Part shown: positions 24,701 to 38,500 of the stretch, in pieces
How the letters are laid out: each line of letters starts with the position of its first letter
Position numbering within the stretch: position 1 is the stretch's first letter
NCBI GenBank assembly: GCA_036785705.1
Contig: JAWUZG010000005.1
Coordinates: 2,666,001 to 2,730,000 of the forward strand
Length of the DNA stretch: 64,000 bases
DNA from: Acanthornis magna
Lineage: Eukaryota; Chordata; Aves; Passeriformes; Acanthizidae
Direction: 5' to 3'
Position numbers and translations under genes: made by a program
Notes under the pieces: model-generated
What the model was told of the DNA's origin: nothing
Seen by the model: the letters and a program-made list of their open reading frames with translations, nothing else
The model's database searches: none

Positions 24701-27700
24701 GGTGTTGGAGCTGCTCATGCAGGGTGCAGTGTGAGACACTGTCTGCATGCAACCCCAGCGGAGCTGTAGTGTAGGTCTGGCAATCAGCCCACGAGCCCTA
24801 ATCCTGCAAATATACATCACACACTTCATTTTTATACTCGTGAGAAGCCCACCTAAATGAAATCCTATTAAAGTGTGGGTCTAGAGCTAATTAAACATCT
24901 GCCTTTCAGTGATTTTTTTAATCCTTATTTTTGTGAGATTACATATAATGTATAGGTAAGTACATGTATATAGGATGTGTCCTATCAATTTTTTTAAAAG
25001 GCAATATATGACACAGTTGTTATTTTCCTGCAATAAATCCCCATAATAAAGTGCTGATGAAAGACACCATCTACTTTACGTGGTTTTACTTTTGTTTCAA
25101 AACTTTTCAAAGCAAAATGTGAGGTACAATAGGGCAGCTGGCTATTATCCATAGGCTCTTCAGCTCCAAAGCCTTTAAGGTGAGATGTGAACAAGACTGT
25201 GCCTTAATTATTGGCAGCAACTAACTTGGCTTTTCAAAGTAATAAATGGGGGTCCTTACAAAGTCTTTTCTTAAGTAGCTAAATGCATAATCCACCCGGG
25301 ATATTGTTTTAAAATTCATTTCATCTTCGGTAATTTGATCAGAGAAAGAGTTGTATTGGTCATTTCTCTTGTGTAAGAACTGTGTCGCACCTAGGGGCAA
25401 GGAACATTTATTTTCATGATTAATACCTGTGAGTTTCATGGCCTAATGAGAAAGCCCTAGATGTATTTGAAATGAAATTGCCTTTTTTTTTTTTTTTGAC
25501 CCTTTATTCAATTCATGTAAACACTTTGACTACTGTCCTTCTCCTTGTGGGTCTAAAGATTCTGTATCGCCTGCATAGCATTTGTTTGTATATGTAGTTG
25601 CAATATTAAGGTGTGGGAGTTCCAAAACAAATAATTTTTAGTGGACACCTGTATACGTTTGTGTAACTTACTGCATTTCTCAAAGCTGAATAGCCCTGGA
25701 ATTGTGAAAGTGAAAGTTAATGGAATATTTTGCCCTACTTTCCCTGGCGCCCATCCAACCTGACCAAGAAATCTAGTGCTGAGTTTTGTGTTGCTATTAA
25801 GTCTATCAGTCTCTTCACTGCGACCTCCCATTTGTTGAAGTTCAGTCCGAAATGTGTACGTACCTGAAAAATACCCCAACTCAGTATATTCCTACCTGCG
25901 CTGTTTCCATCTCATGTAATAGCTTGGCTTGAAAGTATTTTGAAGAGATTTTAAACATCCCAGTCTTCCCTCTTGCGCCAGTGTAAAGGCAGTATTAGTC
26001 CTTGATGATCTCACTGTAGTGTCATCTTGTCTTTCTCTAATGTCAACTCTTACTATAACTTGTCTGCATTACATTGAAGATCCTTGGTACGAAGGGTTTG
26101 TCTTAATTCCCCAAATCCTTTATACCTTTATGGCTTTGAATGAATGCTAAAATATTCATTCTTTATTTGCTGAGGTGTTTTTGCACTTGTCTTACTTTAG
26201 CTCTCCTGCTTCTTCAAAATCATCCACTGAAAGTGCATCTTGTTGGGTAAGACCCAAAGTAGTGGAAGGGAATGCTTTGGAGTGGGCTGGGGAAGAAGGA
26301 CCTGGAGCCCTCCTGAGAGCAAGGAGAATACTGAAGGATAGGCTCACCTGTTATAGCTACTGGCATCATTAAATACTTATCCAAGTTGTCCAGAAGTTTA
26401 AGTGGGTAGCCAGAACTCCACTGTGTAAGACAATTAAAATGACTGATATCTTGAGAAAAAGGCTGCATGTAGTTGATATTTTTGGCTGTTTGGTGTTGTA
26501 TTGGCCTGTTTTAAGGTGATGCATTTGTGTTTCTGTCTTAACCAATGTGGTGGCGAATGTCAGCTTCAAAAATAAGAAGCAATTGTGCCTGTTGAGTAGG
26601 TATGCCCTGAGAAAGGCTTTGAGTAGCTGGCTGTGGCCTGCCTCATTTAGTCACCTGGGCATTAATGTGATAATCTGCTTGCAACACTGGTAATGCCCAG
26701 CTGCTGAGCTGTTTTGTGCCAGAACATGCAGGAACACAGCACTGTGGGGAGCAAGAGCCAATTCAAAATCTGCTGGTCAAAACACTGGTGAGCAGCCTTG
26801 GATGGGACTACATGGCTTAGTTCAGTGCCTGTGGAAAGAGGTGAGCTAACTTGAAGTCATGTAGCTATCAGAAGATGACCTGGGTCAGCTTCTCAGCTGA
26901 CAGGCACTTGGTGAGGAGCAGGATGTGACAATGCAGCTGTACTTTCACCTCAGATAGAGGCATCTTTGGACTGAGGTTGTTTGGACAATGCCATTAACTC
27001 CAAGATACTGAGCTTGGTTAAACAAAGAAAATGTTACATTAAAACAGAGCTGAACTAAATAGCTCCAGTGCAAGCTACAGCTGAGAAGAAACAGCACATC
27101 TCTTGGGGATGTTACCAGCAGAGCTAACTCGGTACAGCTGTGCTGCTCTGAATGGAGTGCTGGTGGGGACAGTGCCCCTGGTTTTCATTTGAGATGCTGC
27201 TCTTCAAATTCATCTCAAGCATTGATCCTTTCCTATGCAGGGAATGAAGCACCTTAAAGACTTTTGCTGTTTATACTTACTGTGTCCCAAAAGAAGGATA
27301 GAGCAACCAAGAGAAGCAGAAGCTTTATTTTACCAGAGAAGAGGAAGTAATTCTGGGAGGGTCTCTGAGGACTTTTGCCATTAGGTCAAGACCTAAGATT
27401 GGAAGCTCAGGGTGCAGGGTGGAGTTCCCCTCTTGCCTCAGTGTAGAAACCTGCTTCTTGTGACCTGTAACGTAAGTGAGGTCTGTTAGTCACTTTTTCC
27501 CCTAAAATGTTCCTGAAAATAGAATAAAACCTTCTTTCACATTGGTGCAAAATGTATAAGTATTTAACAAACTTGCATATACTTTAGTTAACGACTTGTG
27601 TGGTACATTTACCATCCACCCCCTAAAATAAAGACTGATGTTTCCATTAATTACATTATGATTACTTTCCAGCAGGATAAATCAGTGCCTGCTGAGCTCC

Positions 27701-28740
27701 AGGCTGCTACAGCTAGTCTGTTACCTATGCGTGAATTCAATACTTTAAAGCTGACTTCAATATTTCTTTCACAAGTAGTACCTGTCTGAAGGCTCCTAGA
27801 CATAACCACAGACACCTATAATGTCAGTAGAATCCCTGCCTTCTGGGCAAGTCTAAATCTCTTCCTTTGTATTTATCAGAGATAAAAAGTAAACGTGCTT
27901 ATGGAACTTATTGTGCTTCCATCCTGGTTGTAACATCACGTGTGTGCACATCTGAATGCACAACCCCATAAAGTGAGCTCAACTTTTAATGCATCTCTTT
28001 GTTCGATTGGTAAATCAGGTATTTCCCTATGAATTTGATATTGTCATGACTTTATTCTCCAGGGGATTTTGAAGGAGTGTCCAGATATTATGAGCTTATT
28101 GGCTCATGGTGCTTTTCCCACTAATTCACTAAATATTTCTCACTAATTTCCACATTCATGTGTGCATCTGATATATAGGATGTGTGTGAACATATGTGCT
28201 ATTTCAGTGAGAAAGATGCAACCATAGTCATGTTACGTAAATAAAAATTTATCTGTTCAAAGCACTATTTGGGAGCTCACAATTTGGCAATGGAAAAAAT
28301 TTCTTAAGTGCTGTCTGGTTTCAGTTCTGGCTGCTATCCTTTCAGACTAGATAGGTTTTGGCTGTTGCACATTTTTGTTCCTTTCTCTTTCATCCATTGT
28401 TCTTTCTAACACTAATCTCTCACTGCTCGCAGTGCCTTCCCAGATGTTCCTCAGTCTGGAATGACTTGCCTGTCATTCCTGTTCACAACTTACCAATTTG
28501 GTTTGATCTTTTGATGTGTGTGTGCATAGTGATGCTGTGGTGGAGCTGAATTCTCTTTTCTTAGTAACTGAAAATTTATTTTCTGAAGCCGCATGGTTTG
28601 GGACACTATATGCAGAGAAACATTTTTATGGTGATTATTGTGGTAATGAAAAACTACCTGTTGTTGAGTTCTCAGCAGTCAAAAAGAGTCACTTAGAATA
28701 CTGAAGACATTTGAATACAAGGCCAGTAGGTTCATTCCTG
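18779..28740. other. Unannotated tract
   Basis: About 10 kb with no gene I can support. It includes a 151-codon open frame (21043-21498, plus strand, TTG rather than ATG at its left end) without recognisable domains, a small 20-bp duplication (23814-23848) and a run of 15 T (25483-25497). The 26.7-27.4 kb part is somewhat more GC-rich but shows no coherent reading frame. Confidence 0.5.
23814..23848 (+). repeat. 20-bp tandem duplication
   Basis: GTTGTAATTACTGAG occurs at 23814-23828 and again at 23834-23848, separated by GTGGT, giving a 20-bp period. Confidence 0.8.
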
Positions 28741-28779
28741 TTTTACTTCAGGGTCTCTTAGGAGCCTTATCTATGTTCA

Positions 28780-31130
28780 CAGCTACTTTTTCGTTGCTTG
28801 TACTTCCTCATATGTCTCATCTCTACTCATCATGATGTTGATATCACTTGACATGCCTGGCCAGCATACAGCATCTGTTATTTTCCACACTCAGGCCACT
28901 ACCCTGGTATAGTAGAAAGAAAGATTCCTTCTTTTTAATGATCTATGCCTTATGATTTGATTGTCTTATGTATGACTTCATACCTGCTCAATTCACATTC
29001 AAAGTTGCTGTCCTTTTGAATAGCCCGCCTGAGAGAAAGATGGATACAAGTACTTATGCAACTCAAATTGCGTGGATGCATTTTCTGACATCGGTACCGA
29101 GTAGCTCATTGAGATTGAGTCCACATTCTGCTTCACTGAATGCCCCTTTTCATGTGGCAGCATCCTGAGGTTAGTGTCCTTGTTCACCAGTTCCTTGTGA
29201 AGGCTGTGCTGCATTGAATTGGCAGTGTCTGTATTGTAGTTTTGTCTCTTGTTCATACCAGTAGTTCCTCTGCATCTGAAGGGTTCAAAAGATGGTGTCA
29301 ACAAACCCTAATAACCTCTGAGCTCAGCTGCATTTTTAGCTGTCATATCTTCTGAGTTGCTTTTCAGATTCAGCTTGAAGCTACTGCAGTAAAAGCAAGG
29401 ATGGGCTCTATGTAGTTTCGTAGCTGTTTCCAGCTTCAATGTGTGTAACTTTTCCCCATATTTGTGCTTTCTAGCAAACACCTGAAGATACAGCTGTGCT
29501 CTGCCACCTCTTCTGCCATCCTCTCTCCTGTGCCCATTCCCCAGAATAGTTTTGATTCTGAGTCTCAGAAGTCCTGCTGGTTGCTTTTGCTGATGATATT
29601 AATATTCCTTTGTGGCAGGCTGGTTCCCACATGGCATTCTTTGGCATCTGCTGGTGCTCACTGCGCTGTAACTGTTGTACTTCCGCAATACCTTGTACCT
29701 GTGCCTTTGGCAATGAGTATTGAGACTGCTCTGGCCAAGTCAGGTAGTATTTCTTGATAAATGGTTTTTCAAAGGCTTTGCGCAACTTCTACAGCTATGC
29801 AAAAGTGCTGTTGCCTGGCTCTAGGAATCAATCAGGTGGGTACAGTGGCCAGGAGGACCCAAAACAGCTACCTACCTTTTCAGTAGCCTCATGCTGCTTA
29901 TCCAGCTTCTGTGGGTTCTGTGGCTTTAGCAGTGATGCCTTCAGCATTCATTTTATTGCTCCCATAATTTTTCTTTCATGTGATGGATGCCTGGTGAAGC
30001 AGGTGCTCTATTGGCTAGGCTGTGCTAGTTTTCAGGTGTAACATGCCTGGGAGACATCAACTACTTCAGAATCATATTGGTAATATCCAAGAGATGTCAG
30101 TCCTTTCTGAGCTTGGGGCTTTGTGTATGTGCATGTGTATGGTTGGTGATGTCTTTGAAGATGCTTTTATTCCACTGGTACTTGCTAAAACATGGCTGAT
30201 CTGCTCCCTAAACATTTTAGGGACCCCAGCTTTGATCTCTATAGGCCCTTACTGTTGACCTTACTTACAAAATGTGGAAGTGGGACTTGAGAGGGGAGGC
30301 TGAGGTGGTTAAGGTGTCACCTGAACTATGGGGGATTGAAGTTTGTGTGTCTGCTCAGACAGAGCAGATGAGAAATCTGATTTGCCTAAGGGAGTACTTG
30401 AGCCAGTAGGCAGTTGATTACTCCAGGGACTCTCCCTCACTTCTAGTTTCCTTGCTTGAGGAAATGGATGTGAATGCTGCATTGCTCTGATGCTGGAAGG
30501 AACCTTTCTGGATGCTACTGATTGTGGGAAAGACAGGGAGAGTGCTGAAATGCCACCAATGCCTATTCATTTTGTCCCTGGTCCATTCTGGAGCTTTCCT
30601 TGGTGAGGTGTGCCTCACCAAGAACAGCTTGGTGGAACAGCTTGTATCCAGGCAGTTCCATGTCTTGGGGTAGTGCAGTGCTGAGCATTGCAAAATCAGA
30701 AGGCTTTGAAGAATCTACGAGAGGATAAACTTCTCCCATGGTGAGTGCTGTTGCATTCGTGACTTCAGGTGAAACAGTGGCTTCTGTGCTAGGAGTTTTT
30801 CAACCAGGTGTCCTTTCTCAGTCTACTTGCAGATTGAATGGTACAGTTGTTGTACTGCTGGGTCACTTCAATTTTGCTTTTGTGTGTGCAGTGTTACTTT
30901 CTTCTTTTGTGTAATGCTGGGGAACTTCTTGTAGCTTAGTGATGTCACTGATGACCTATGAGCAATTTGGTGTTGCATTCTTTTTGTTCATTGATGTTGT
31001 CCTTGACTGCTACACTATTTCAGATCATTTAACATCGGCTGGTTTGCATCACACTAATATCACATACATCCAAAAGTTAAAAGCAATTGTTTTAAGAGTA
31101 TTAGGAAAGTTGCAAGGTCTCCAAAAGTAG
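28780..31130 (-). pseudogene. Possible decayed coding sequence, unidentified
   Basis: Read on the minus strand, this stretch shows a chain of protein-like open blocks broken by stops and frame changes. The blocks are 30820-30955 (begins VISDITKLQEVPQHY), 30566-30796 (77 codons, includes MGEVYPLVDSSKPSDF and ALPQDMELPGYKLFHQ), 30418-30561, about 30300-30417 (includes SSALSEQTHKLQSPIVQ), about 30030-30165 (includes KGLTSLGYYQYDSEVV), 29471-29785, 28999-29304 and 28781-28875 (includes MSSDINIMMSRDETYEEV). The residues are rich in Ser, Thr, Gln, Glu and Lys, like a disordered region of a large nuclear protein. No domain or family is recognised. Open blocks of 40-80 codons in the best of three frames also occur by chance, so this could be illusory. 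Similar weaker blocks continue to about 36.6 kb. Confidence 0.22.
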
Positions 31131-34100
31131 AAAAAAGCCAGAAAAAAAGCTGCTTGGAGAACTTAGCTGCACTTAGTAACGTAAAAGGATGAAAGAACCT
31201 GAAGTTTTGAAACCATGCTCTGCTTCCCCAACTCACAAATAAGAGAAATCTGATGGTAGGAGTGGAATGGTGTGTGGTTATGTCATTAAAGACTGTTTGA
31301 GTGCCCTAAAGGGCCCAACTTTAGGAATCACTGGTAATCTTCTCTTAGCTTTTCTTAACCTTCTGAAGCCTAAAGTTGGCAAACTAAGAGATTAAACTTG
31401 TGGAGGTTTTGGTGAATAATTCCCTATGTTTTAAAGACAGCAGAAGACAAGTTCTTCAGGCCTGCCCCATTTGCATTAATGGAATAGTGTAGAGCTGCAG
31501 CAAACTGTCTGATAGTCTGGAAGCTCTGGTTGCAAGAGTCTTACAGATATTTTCTTACAGTACAGGTAAGGCTTTTAAAGGTAATGAAGTTCATTTTAAA
31601 GCCCAGATGCAAAGGGTGTGAGTACTCCATCCCCACACAAAGAAAGAGTGCCGACAAGAGGTGCAGGATACAGCGATTGGTCCCTTTGGAAGCAGAGTGA
31701 TTGGTGTGTGTCAGCAGCGTCTCCAAAAAGTGGGGAGTCTTCTGTTCAAGTCTTTGCCTACCAGATTTCTGTCCTTCAGTGGAAATACTGAAAAGATCAG
31801 CTCTACGGATTTTAATCTGCATTTGGGATCTCTCAAGTCGATGGCTAAAAAATGACAACAATTGGTTTGCCTCTTGAATTCAATTATGTTTCTTTTATGT
31901 AGATAGAGTAGATTCAGTATGTCATATCAGTATGACAAAAAAGGCAAGTGAATTATCCTGGGCCCTAAAACTATTGTTGGGGAAGGGAAAGATTTGTAGA
32001 TGTTAGTTAACATACTTTGACAACTGTTTGCCAAAGCCATTCATTACATCTGCCTCTGCATTAGAAAGGGCACAATATTTCATTTTCCATTTCCTTTCAC
32101 AAATAGAAAATTAATTGCATAGACCTGCAGAAAGTGCAGATATAACTCGTTATGTATTGTTAAGGCTGTCTGTGATAAATTTATCAAGCTTAGACAAAAA
32201 GTACTCTGAAATCACAATGGATCTATCTTAATTAACGTTCTTTAAGTGACAGTTACACCTGTTTGGAAATGGGAGGTAAAAGACAAATTTTCCAGCAGCA
32301 CAGTAATAACGGTCTCTGGTTATAGAGGAAGCTGGAAAACGTAAACTATACTTTGATTTGAGCCCTGTTACTATCTTCATGAATCAGAGTCCTGTTTTGC
32401 AAATTAATTATTCCAGTGTATCTATTAAAAAAAATAAAATACTGGGCTGTTATGACCATGCAATAATGGTTATCTTGCTGTTACTAGTGATGTAATCAAG
32501 CAGTTGTATGGGGTGGAGGTGAACCCATTGAAGTCCATCTCTATAATACAATTATGACATATGCTGTTTATAGAACTCCCCAGCCATAAAACTATCCTGC
32601 TGTTATCCATTCTTGGTTATATTTGCTGATACCACTTATCTCTGCTGGTGCCACTGGAGTGGTGCTATGGAGACTGTCCTTAATAACAGTTAAAACCAGA
32701 GGGTGATCAGAAAAGGTGTCACAGTTTACAAAAAGAAGCAGCAAATAGGAGAAGGTCAGGGACATGAGGACATGTTACTGCAATGTGCAAAGAAATACCA
32801 CAAGATGGAAAGATAAGGGAGAAAAAGGGAGGTTTTGCACTTGTGGCTGAAGGCAGATGGACTTGCTGATGGGTAGCTGAGCAATGAGAAGAGTTTTCAA
32901 CAAGCTGATATTTCACTCTGCTTTCCTCTGGATTGAGGTTACATCCTGGCTAGAGATTCCACAGGGGAAGAGCACTAATGGACTCTCAGCCAGAGGCTCT
33001 CGGGCTGAGGCCTTACAAAGTTTGGGTGAAGGGGGAGTGTGGTGAGCACCAGTGTCTTCATCACTGTCAATCTACAGTAAAACACTTTCCGTAAAGACAG
33101 CCTTGATATGTATTTTAAGTTCCACAGTTGTTAGATTTTGATATAGGAGTTATCTTGTTATCTGTAGGTTTGGTTTCACAGATCGTCTGTTCTTAGAGCT
33201 TTTGTTACAGGCCTCACTTTCAGCTAGTGGGTTATAAACAGTTTGAAACTTCTGCTTTTTCTGTGTGCTTTTCCGACACCAACCTCTGACCTACATTTCA
33301 CCCCTTCCTGCACTCCTTTCTCCCACTCTGAATTTTTGGAGTGCTGAGATCAGCTCTTTATTTTTACCAGTTCATTTAGGTTTGAATTGTAACAACAGAA
33401 AATAGAACTTGGTTTAATGCAGTGTCTTTCTATTTTTCTTGTTGTGTTTACCAAGAAACTTAAAAAAACAACAACAACAACAACAAAAAACCAACCTGCA
33501 GAAGTCAGTATCAGCCTATTTCCTTGGTTGCTTCAAACAGTTCTAGAGTTCCTCGAGTTTTCTTGCTCAGCTATGCAGATGTAAAACATTTCTCCCTCAG
33601 TCTGAGCATGTACAGACCTCTCTAGTGGCAGAGCATGATGGAATTTGTGTGATGCACATACCTCATTCTAGTCACAAGTGTCATTAACAGCAGAACTATG
33701 TTACAGTTTTCACCAAACAAGCCTCAAACTCAAACTTCAAAATGTAGGTGTTTTTGGTTTTTCTTCCTGAAATGATGTTTGTTTTACTTGGTTTCTGAGA
33801 TTGTCAAGGGTTTAGTAATGCAGGGATCTGCCTAAATTAGCGAGTTAAAAGGAATCCGGTGGAGAAGATCTAGTTGTGTTTTCTGTTTTGATATGTAGGT
33901 TAATGAGTGCAGGTCAAACAGTCCTTCAGTCTGCAAGGGCACTGCTGCTGATGTTGGTGGAAGGAGTTTGCAAAGACATCTTAGTGCACTTGCTGTTTTA
34001 GTCATAGACCCATTTCCTTTCTGTTAAGAGTCTTGTTACAGCCCCGTTCTGTAGGAAAATACACAGTGGTGCTAAAAGGGCATATTTTGCTTCCTTTCTT

Positions 34101-35458
34101 CTGATTCTTTCCCTGCTGCAGCTCCAAATGCACTCTTTGCTATTCACCACTGTCCTGTTTTATCTGTTACAATGCTGTCAGCAGAACAGCTGATGCTGAC
34201 CTCCTATGTGCCATTGTTATGCTTTAATACCAACATCCCAAGGTAGGTGACAGTTTTCATTTCTTGGCTGTTATGAAATTTTAACTTGGGTAGGTCTCAC
34301 TGCCTTGGTTAAAACTCTGGGCATGAACTGAAGATTCTCTTTCACAGATAAATGGGGGAAAAAAGTTCTGACACCACAGAATTGGAATATGCTGTTCAGG
34401 CTCACAAAATATACCAAGTAGGAATAATGGAGCTCCTGGCTTTGAATTTAGCAAATCAGTGGTGTGTGGACTTAGATTTATGATGTCTCAGCCTTTTCAT
34501 TCTCCTGCACTTTTCGGTGGTGGTCATCACTGCTGTTTTGATCTTATTGATAGAAGACCTCGAGGCTTAGTCATATGTGACTTTTACCTCTGCCAGTGCC
34601 ATTCCTAGATTGGATTAGAGATTAGGTTTGTCTTCTTTTTCTTCATCCTTTTCCTGGCTCCACATATTTCAGTCTACTGACTGCCAGTCTCTTTGAGATC
34701 CAACTGATGCATTCAGCAACGACAACCCTGTGTCTGATTCTATAATCTGAGCAGTTGCTCCCTTTCAGTCAATAACTACCCAGAATTTTAGGGGATTTAC
34801 AGCACTGCCTATTCTGAAATCTCAACCCATTCCCTGACTGTGACTTAGAGACAGTGGAAGGTGAGAGGAAAAAAGGGAGATCCATGAGGAGTTGAATGTT
34901 TTTCATTTGCTTCCAGAGCTGCTTCCCCATGCAGGGCTTCTAAATCCACTTCCAAAATCTTTGGCTTAAACCTTTGCTTACATCCAAGAAATCAGTTTTC
35001 TATGTCAGTTGCATTATGATAAATCTGAATACCCATTTCTGCTGTCCAACTTTGAAAACCTTGATTCTTCTCAAAGAATATTTAGAAAACAGAATAACAG
35101 GAGTATGTATATCTGACTTCTGTTGCTTGGATTTGCATATGAAGAACATGGGTTTGGATCATAGGTCTAAGATGCAAGGCTAGGTTTATTAATAGGATTG
35201 GTATGTACCATACGAAGTGAGCTCACAAGCCATGGTTTGGCACAGCACACAGACTATCCAGATAACCTTAAGCAATAGACTGATTTCGATTAGATCCTTG
35301 TCAGGGTTGCACCAATCAATTTAAGAAGCAACAGCATGTAACTTCTGTGACACAGATTTCACAAAGTGAATAATCCATAATTAATGTTATGTGGCCTTTA
35401 AGAGGTAGAGCAGTGCACAGGTACTGCGGCCTCTTCTTTGTGCATGAAACACTCAATA
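31131..35458. other. Unannotated tract with scattered minus-strand open blocks
   Basis: No supported gene. Minus-strand frames around 31541-31861 and 34845-34968 (the latter includes KPKILEVDLEALHGEA) are protein-like and might extend the suspected decayed coding sequence, but they are interrupted and not contiguous. A (CAA)n microsatellite lies at 33469-33486. Confidence 0.4.
33469..33486 (+). repeat. (CAA)6 microsatellite
   Basis: Six CAA units follow an A-run, a simple repeat of the sort seeded by A-rich DNA. Confidence 0.9.
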
Positions 35459-35534
35459 TTTGCAGTGAACCTCTATTGAACTGGCCCATACCCCACAGAA
35501 GGTATGGGCCAGTTCAATAGAGGTTCACTGCAAA
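35459..35534. repeat. Perfect 34-bp inverted repeat (hairpin)
   Basis: Arms 35459-35492 and 35501-35534 are exact reverse complements over all 34 bases, separated by an 8-base loop (CCACAGAA). The pairing stops at 35458/35535. The left arm starts TTTGCAGTGAACC and the right arm ends in its complement. Either strand could fold into a perfect stem. On the minus strand a consensus donor (AAG followed by GTAAG, 35542-35535) directly precedes the stem. Possible origins are a template-switch mutation, a young microRNA-type hairpin, a short inverted-repeat element, or an assembly or library artefact. I cannot tell which. Confidence 0.97.
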
Positions 35535-38500
35535 CTTACCTTATACTGAAGGAGATACAAAGAAATTGTATTTGAAATTGTAGTTCAAAAACAATTGTGA
35601 ATGCTAAATACCTACAGCATAAACTGGGTTATTAAAGTAAGATTTTGTGATCTCTATTAGGTAGCTTGTCTCAAAGGCTGGTGTGCATGCATAAATGTAA
35701 GACAGCATAGAAGTTTAAATTACTTGGATTAAAAATCACACTACATTTAAAGATACGATGTGGAGATAGAAATATTGGTGGGAAAGTGCCCTGTTCCCAC
35801 ATTGCCCATCCTTATTCCTTCACAGGAATAGCTGAAAGGGATTAATGTCCCTCAGTAATGCAGAGCCATGGTGAGATGCCCTCTTTGGACTCCCTCTCTG
35901 CAGGCCAAGGGCAATGATGTCCCAGCTGCTGATCAACACCAGCACCAACAGTCTCTCTTCTGGGTCAAGCAAAAGTACCAGTCTAGTTCAACTAGTTCAA
36001 ACAGCTGGTTTGAACTCACCCAGCTGATTTTGTCTGTCAGGTGTTAGGAAGTGAACATCTGAGCTCTTCTGCTGGCAGAGGAGTAGATGGGGAGAAGAGT
36101 TCACAGCAGCACTGTCCTCAGTTGGACTGTGAAGAATCTGTCAATGGCCCAACTGTCTTCACAGGGCCTTTTGTGCTACAGTTAAGGCACTGCCTGTTGT
36201 GTGTGGACATGGCCGAACATAGAGAAATGGATCTGCATTTGTCATAGCCACATCAGTAGGGAGAGAGATATTGCTGTGCGGGGCAGTCGTACTGTAAAGA
36301 AAAAAGGGAGAGCTTACTTCCTCTCCCTGCAAAGCCATCCCTTCCTTCCCAGCCCCTGCAATTATCTGCTTCAAGCTGTTTTTCCACTAGATTATCTGCA
36401 GAATAGTTTTACAAAGAGCATTGAGAAACAAGCCAGCATGGAAGCAGTAGAAGGACTCTGGAATTTCTTTCTGATGTCCTGGTGTGTTCCAAGTCAGCTT
36501 GATACAAGATACACAGAGGGGGCCATGAGGCTACGTGTCTTTACTTATGAGCAGGGAGACAAGATTTCTCAAAGCCTTTTCCCTTCTCAAGACAAGGAAT
36601 GTGCAAGAAGCTCCTGATTTTGGAGTTTACTAGCTCATCACAATCTGCTTCCCTCTGGAGATGACCAGAATGAAGGGGGAGATTGATGAAAATTTATTTA
36701 TCTTGAGGGACAGCACAAGCTCCCTCTGTTTCACAACCCATCATGATTCACCCAGCCGTGTTTGCTTTTTTCTATTTGATAGAATTGATGTATTTTACAC
36801 TGAGCTGTGTTATGAACAGAGTTCAAAGCAAACGCATGTGATGGGATTGATTCTTCGTAAATGAACTATTTTCTGTTCCACAGTTCAAGCTCAGTATGTC
36901 ATAGTTACTTTTTCATTTTGGAAGGACTACCTCTTTTCTCAGGCAGGAAACAAAAGCTTATGGTACAGAGCATTTCTTGGAACCTTGACTATAAATAACA
37001 GTTCTGTAGAGCACCTAAAATACACCAAAATATCAGGTCTAGTATGAGCCATGGAGGAAGCTTATGCAGAACACTTACTAATTTGACACTTGCACCAGTG
37101 CTCAGCATGCTGCTCCACTCCACAGTGTGTCAGTGGAGACGCCCCACAATTGTAAGTGAGTTATGACTGCATGTTCTTAACATCAATGTGCTCACAGCAG
37201 GACTGGGATTGTACTTCTGAACCTGGATTCAGAGAGGAGTTTTAAGATTTCTAGGTATGTACCTCTGCTGAACCTCTAGTAAAAGGTGGAGTAAGGCCTA
37301 GTATTAGTATGCTGGACTGAGGAAAACATTAAATATGTATCTATATCAGCATCCAGCAGCTGTCAGGATAAAGGAAGTTGTGTGCCAGTTGGTGCACACA
37401 GCAGTATCCTGTTGTGGAGAAAAGTGCTGACCACACTTCACCTTTTGAGCCAGCTGTCTTCAGGGATTTTCTATCAGAATCCATCTTCAAAATGCTCCTT
37501 GTCTTCCAGCCTCCTCTAAAGTAATCTTTGTCTTCAGGTCAGTTATTCTTCACAAGATTCTTTTCCAAATTCCAGTAAAAACCCAGGGGATACTTGGCAA
37601 TCTGCTGGAACTGAGGAAAGCTGAAATCATGACTTGACAATCTATATTTGATAAGCTGACTTTCAGGATTTATTCATTCCTACTGCATGTGTCTGCAACT
37701 CAATCCAGTAGTCATAAATGACACATAAGCAATGGAGTAAAGGTTGTACCTGAAGTGAATTTTTCTTTTTATTTCTTCCTCTTTTAAAAAGTAATTCTGT
37801 AACAGACTTTCAAAATCACTTGTGCCATTGTGGGGTCATCTCAGATGTCTTTGCTGTCCAGGTGTATTTTTCTTGAAAAGCTTAATTTTTCGGACCACAG
37901 ATACTTAGCACAGTTTTGTTTCTTAGCTCTGAAAAATTAAACCTTCAGAATCACTTACCACCATGTCCAGTTGCTCTTTGTTTTACCTGCAGTTAATAAA
38001 CTTTGTAATATGGACTGATTGTACCTAAATAGTCAATAACATTTTCATTATCAGCTTAGTTATCAGTTTCTCACGGATATCACAAAAGCAACGAGTCCTG
38101 TATTATGTTTTGGAGGAAGAACAGGGCCTTCAGGATCAGTTTATGGAGTGGGCAAAGGTGAGAAGGGACCCTTGGTCGTGGAGTTTTCTGTGTGTGAGGC
38201 TGATGATGGTTGAGTAGCAGAACTGTGGGTGCTGAGGCTGAGTAGTAGGAAATGAGGATGGATAAGCAGAGAGGGGAAGCTGGAAGCTCAGAACAAGGCA
38301 TCTGAAGGTGATGCGATGACACAGAGGAGGATGTTAGAGGAATTCAAAGCACGGAGTAAAATGGCTGGGGCAAAAGGCCCAGGCAAAAGGAACATTACCT
38401 TCATAATCTGCATGGGGAGGAAGGGATCAAGAAGTGCCTGAAGAGAGAAGGTGCGCAGAGATAAGGGTTATTGTGACATGTTGCCTGGAAATAGATGATG

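Noticed and set aside
36201..36617. 138-codon plus-strand frame
   Set aside because: No ATG at its left end, no recognisable family, and an equally open frame on the opposite strand.
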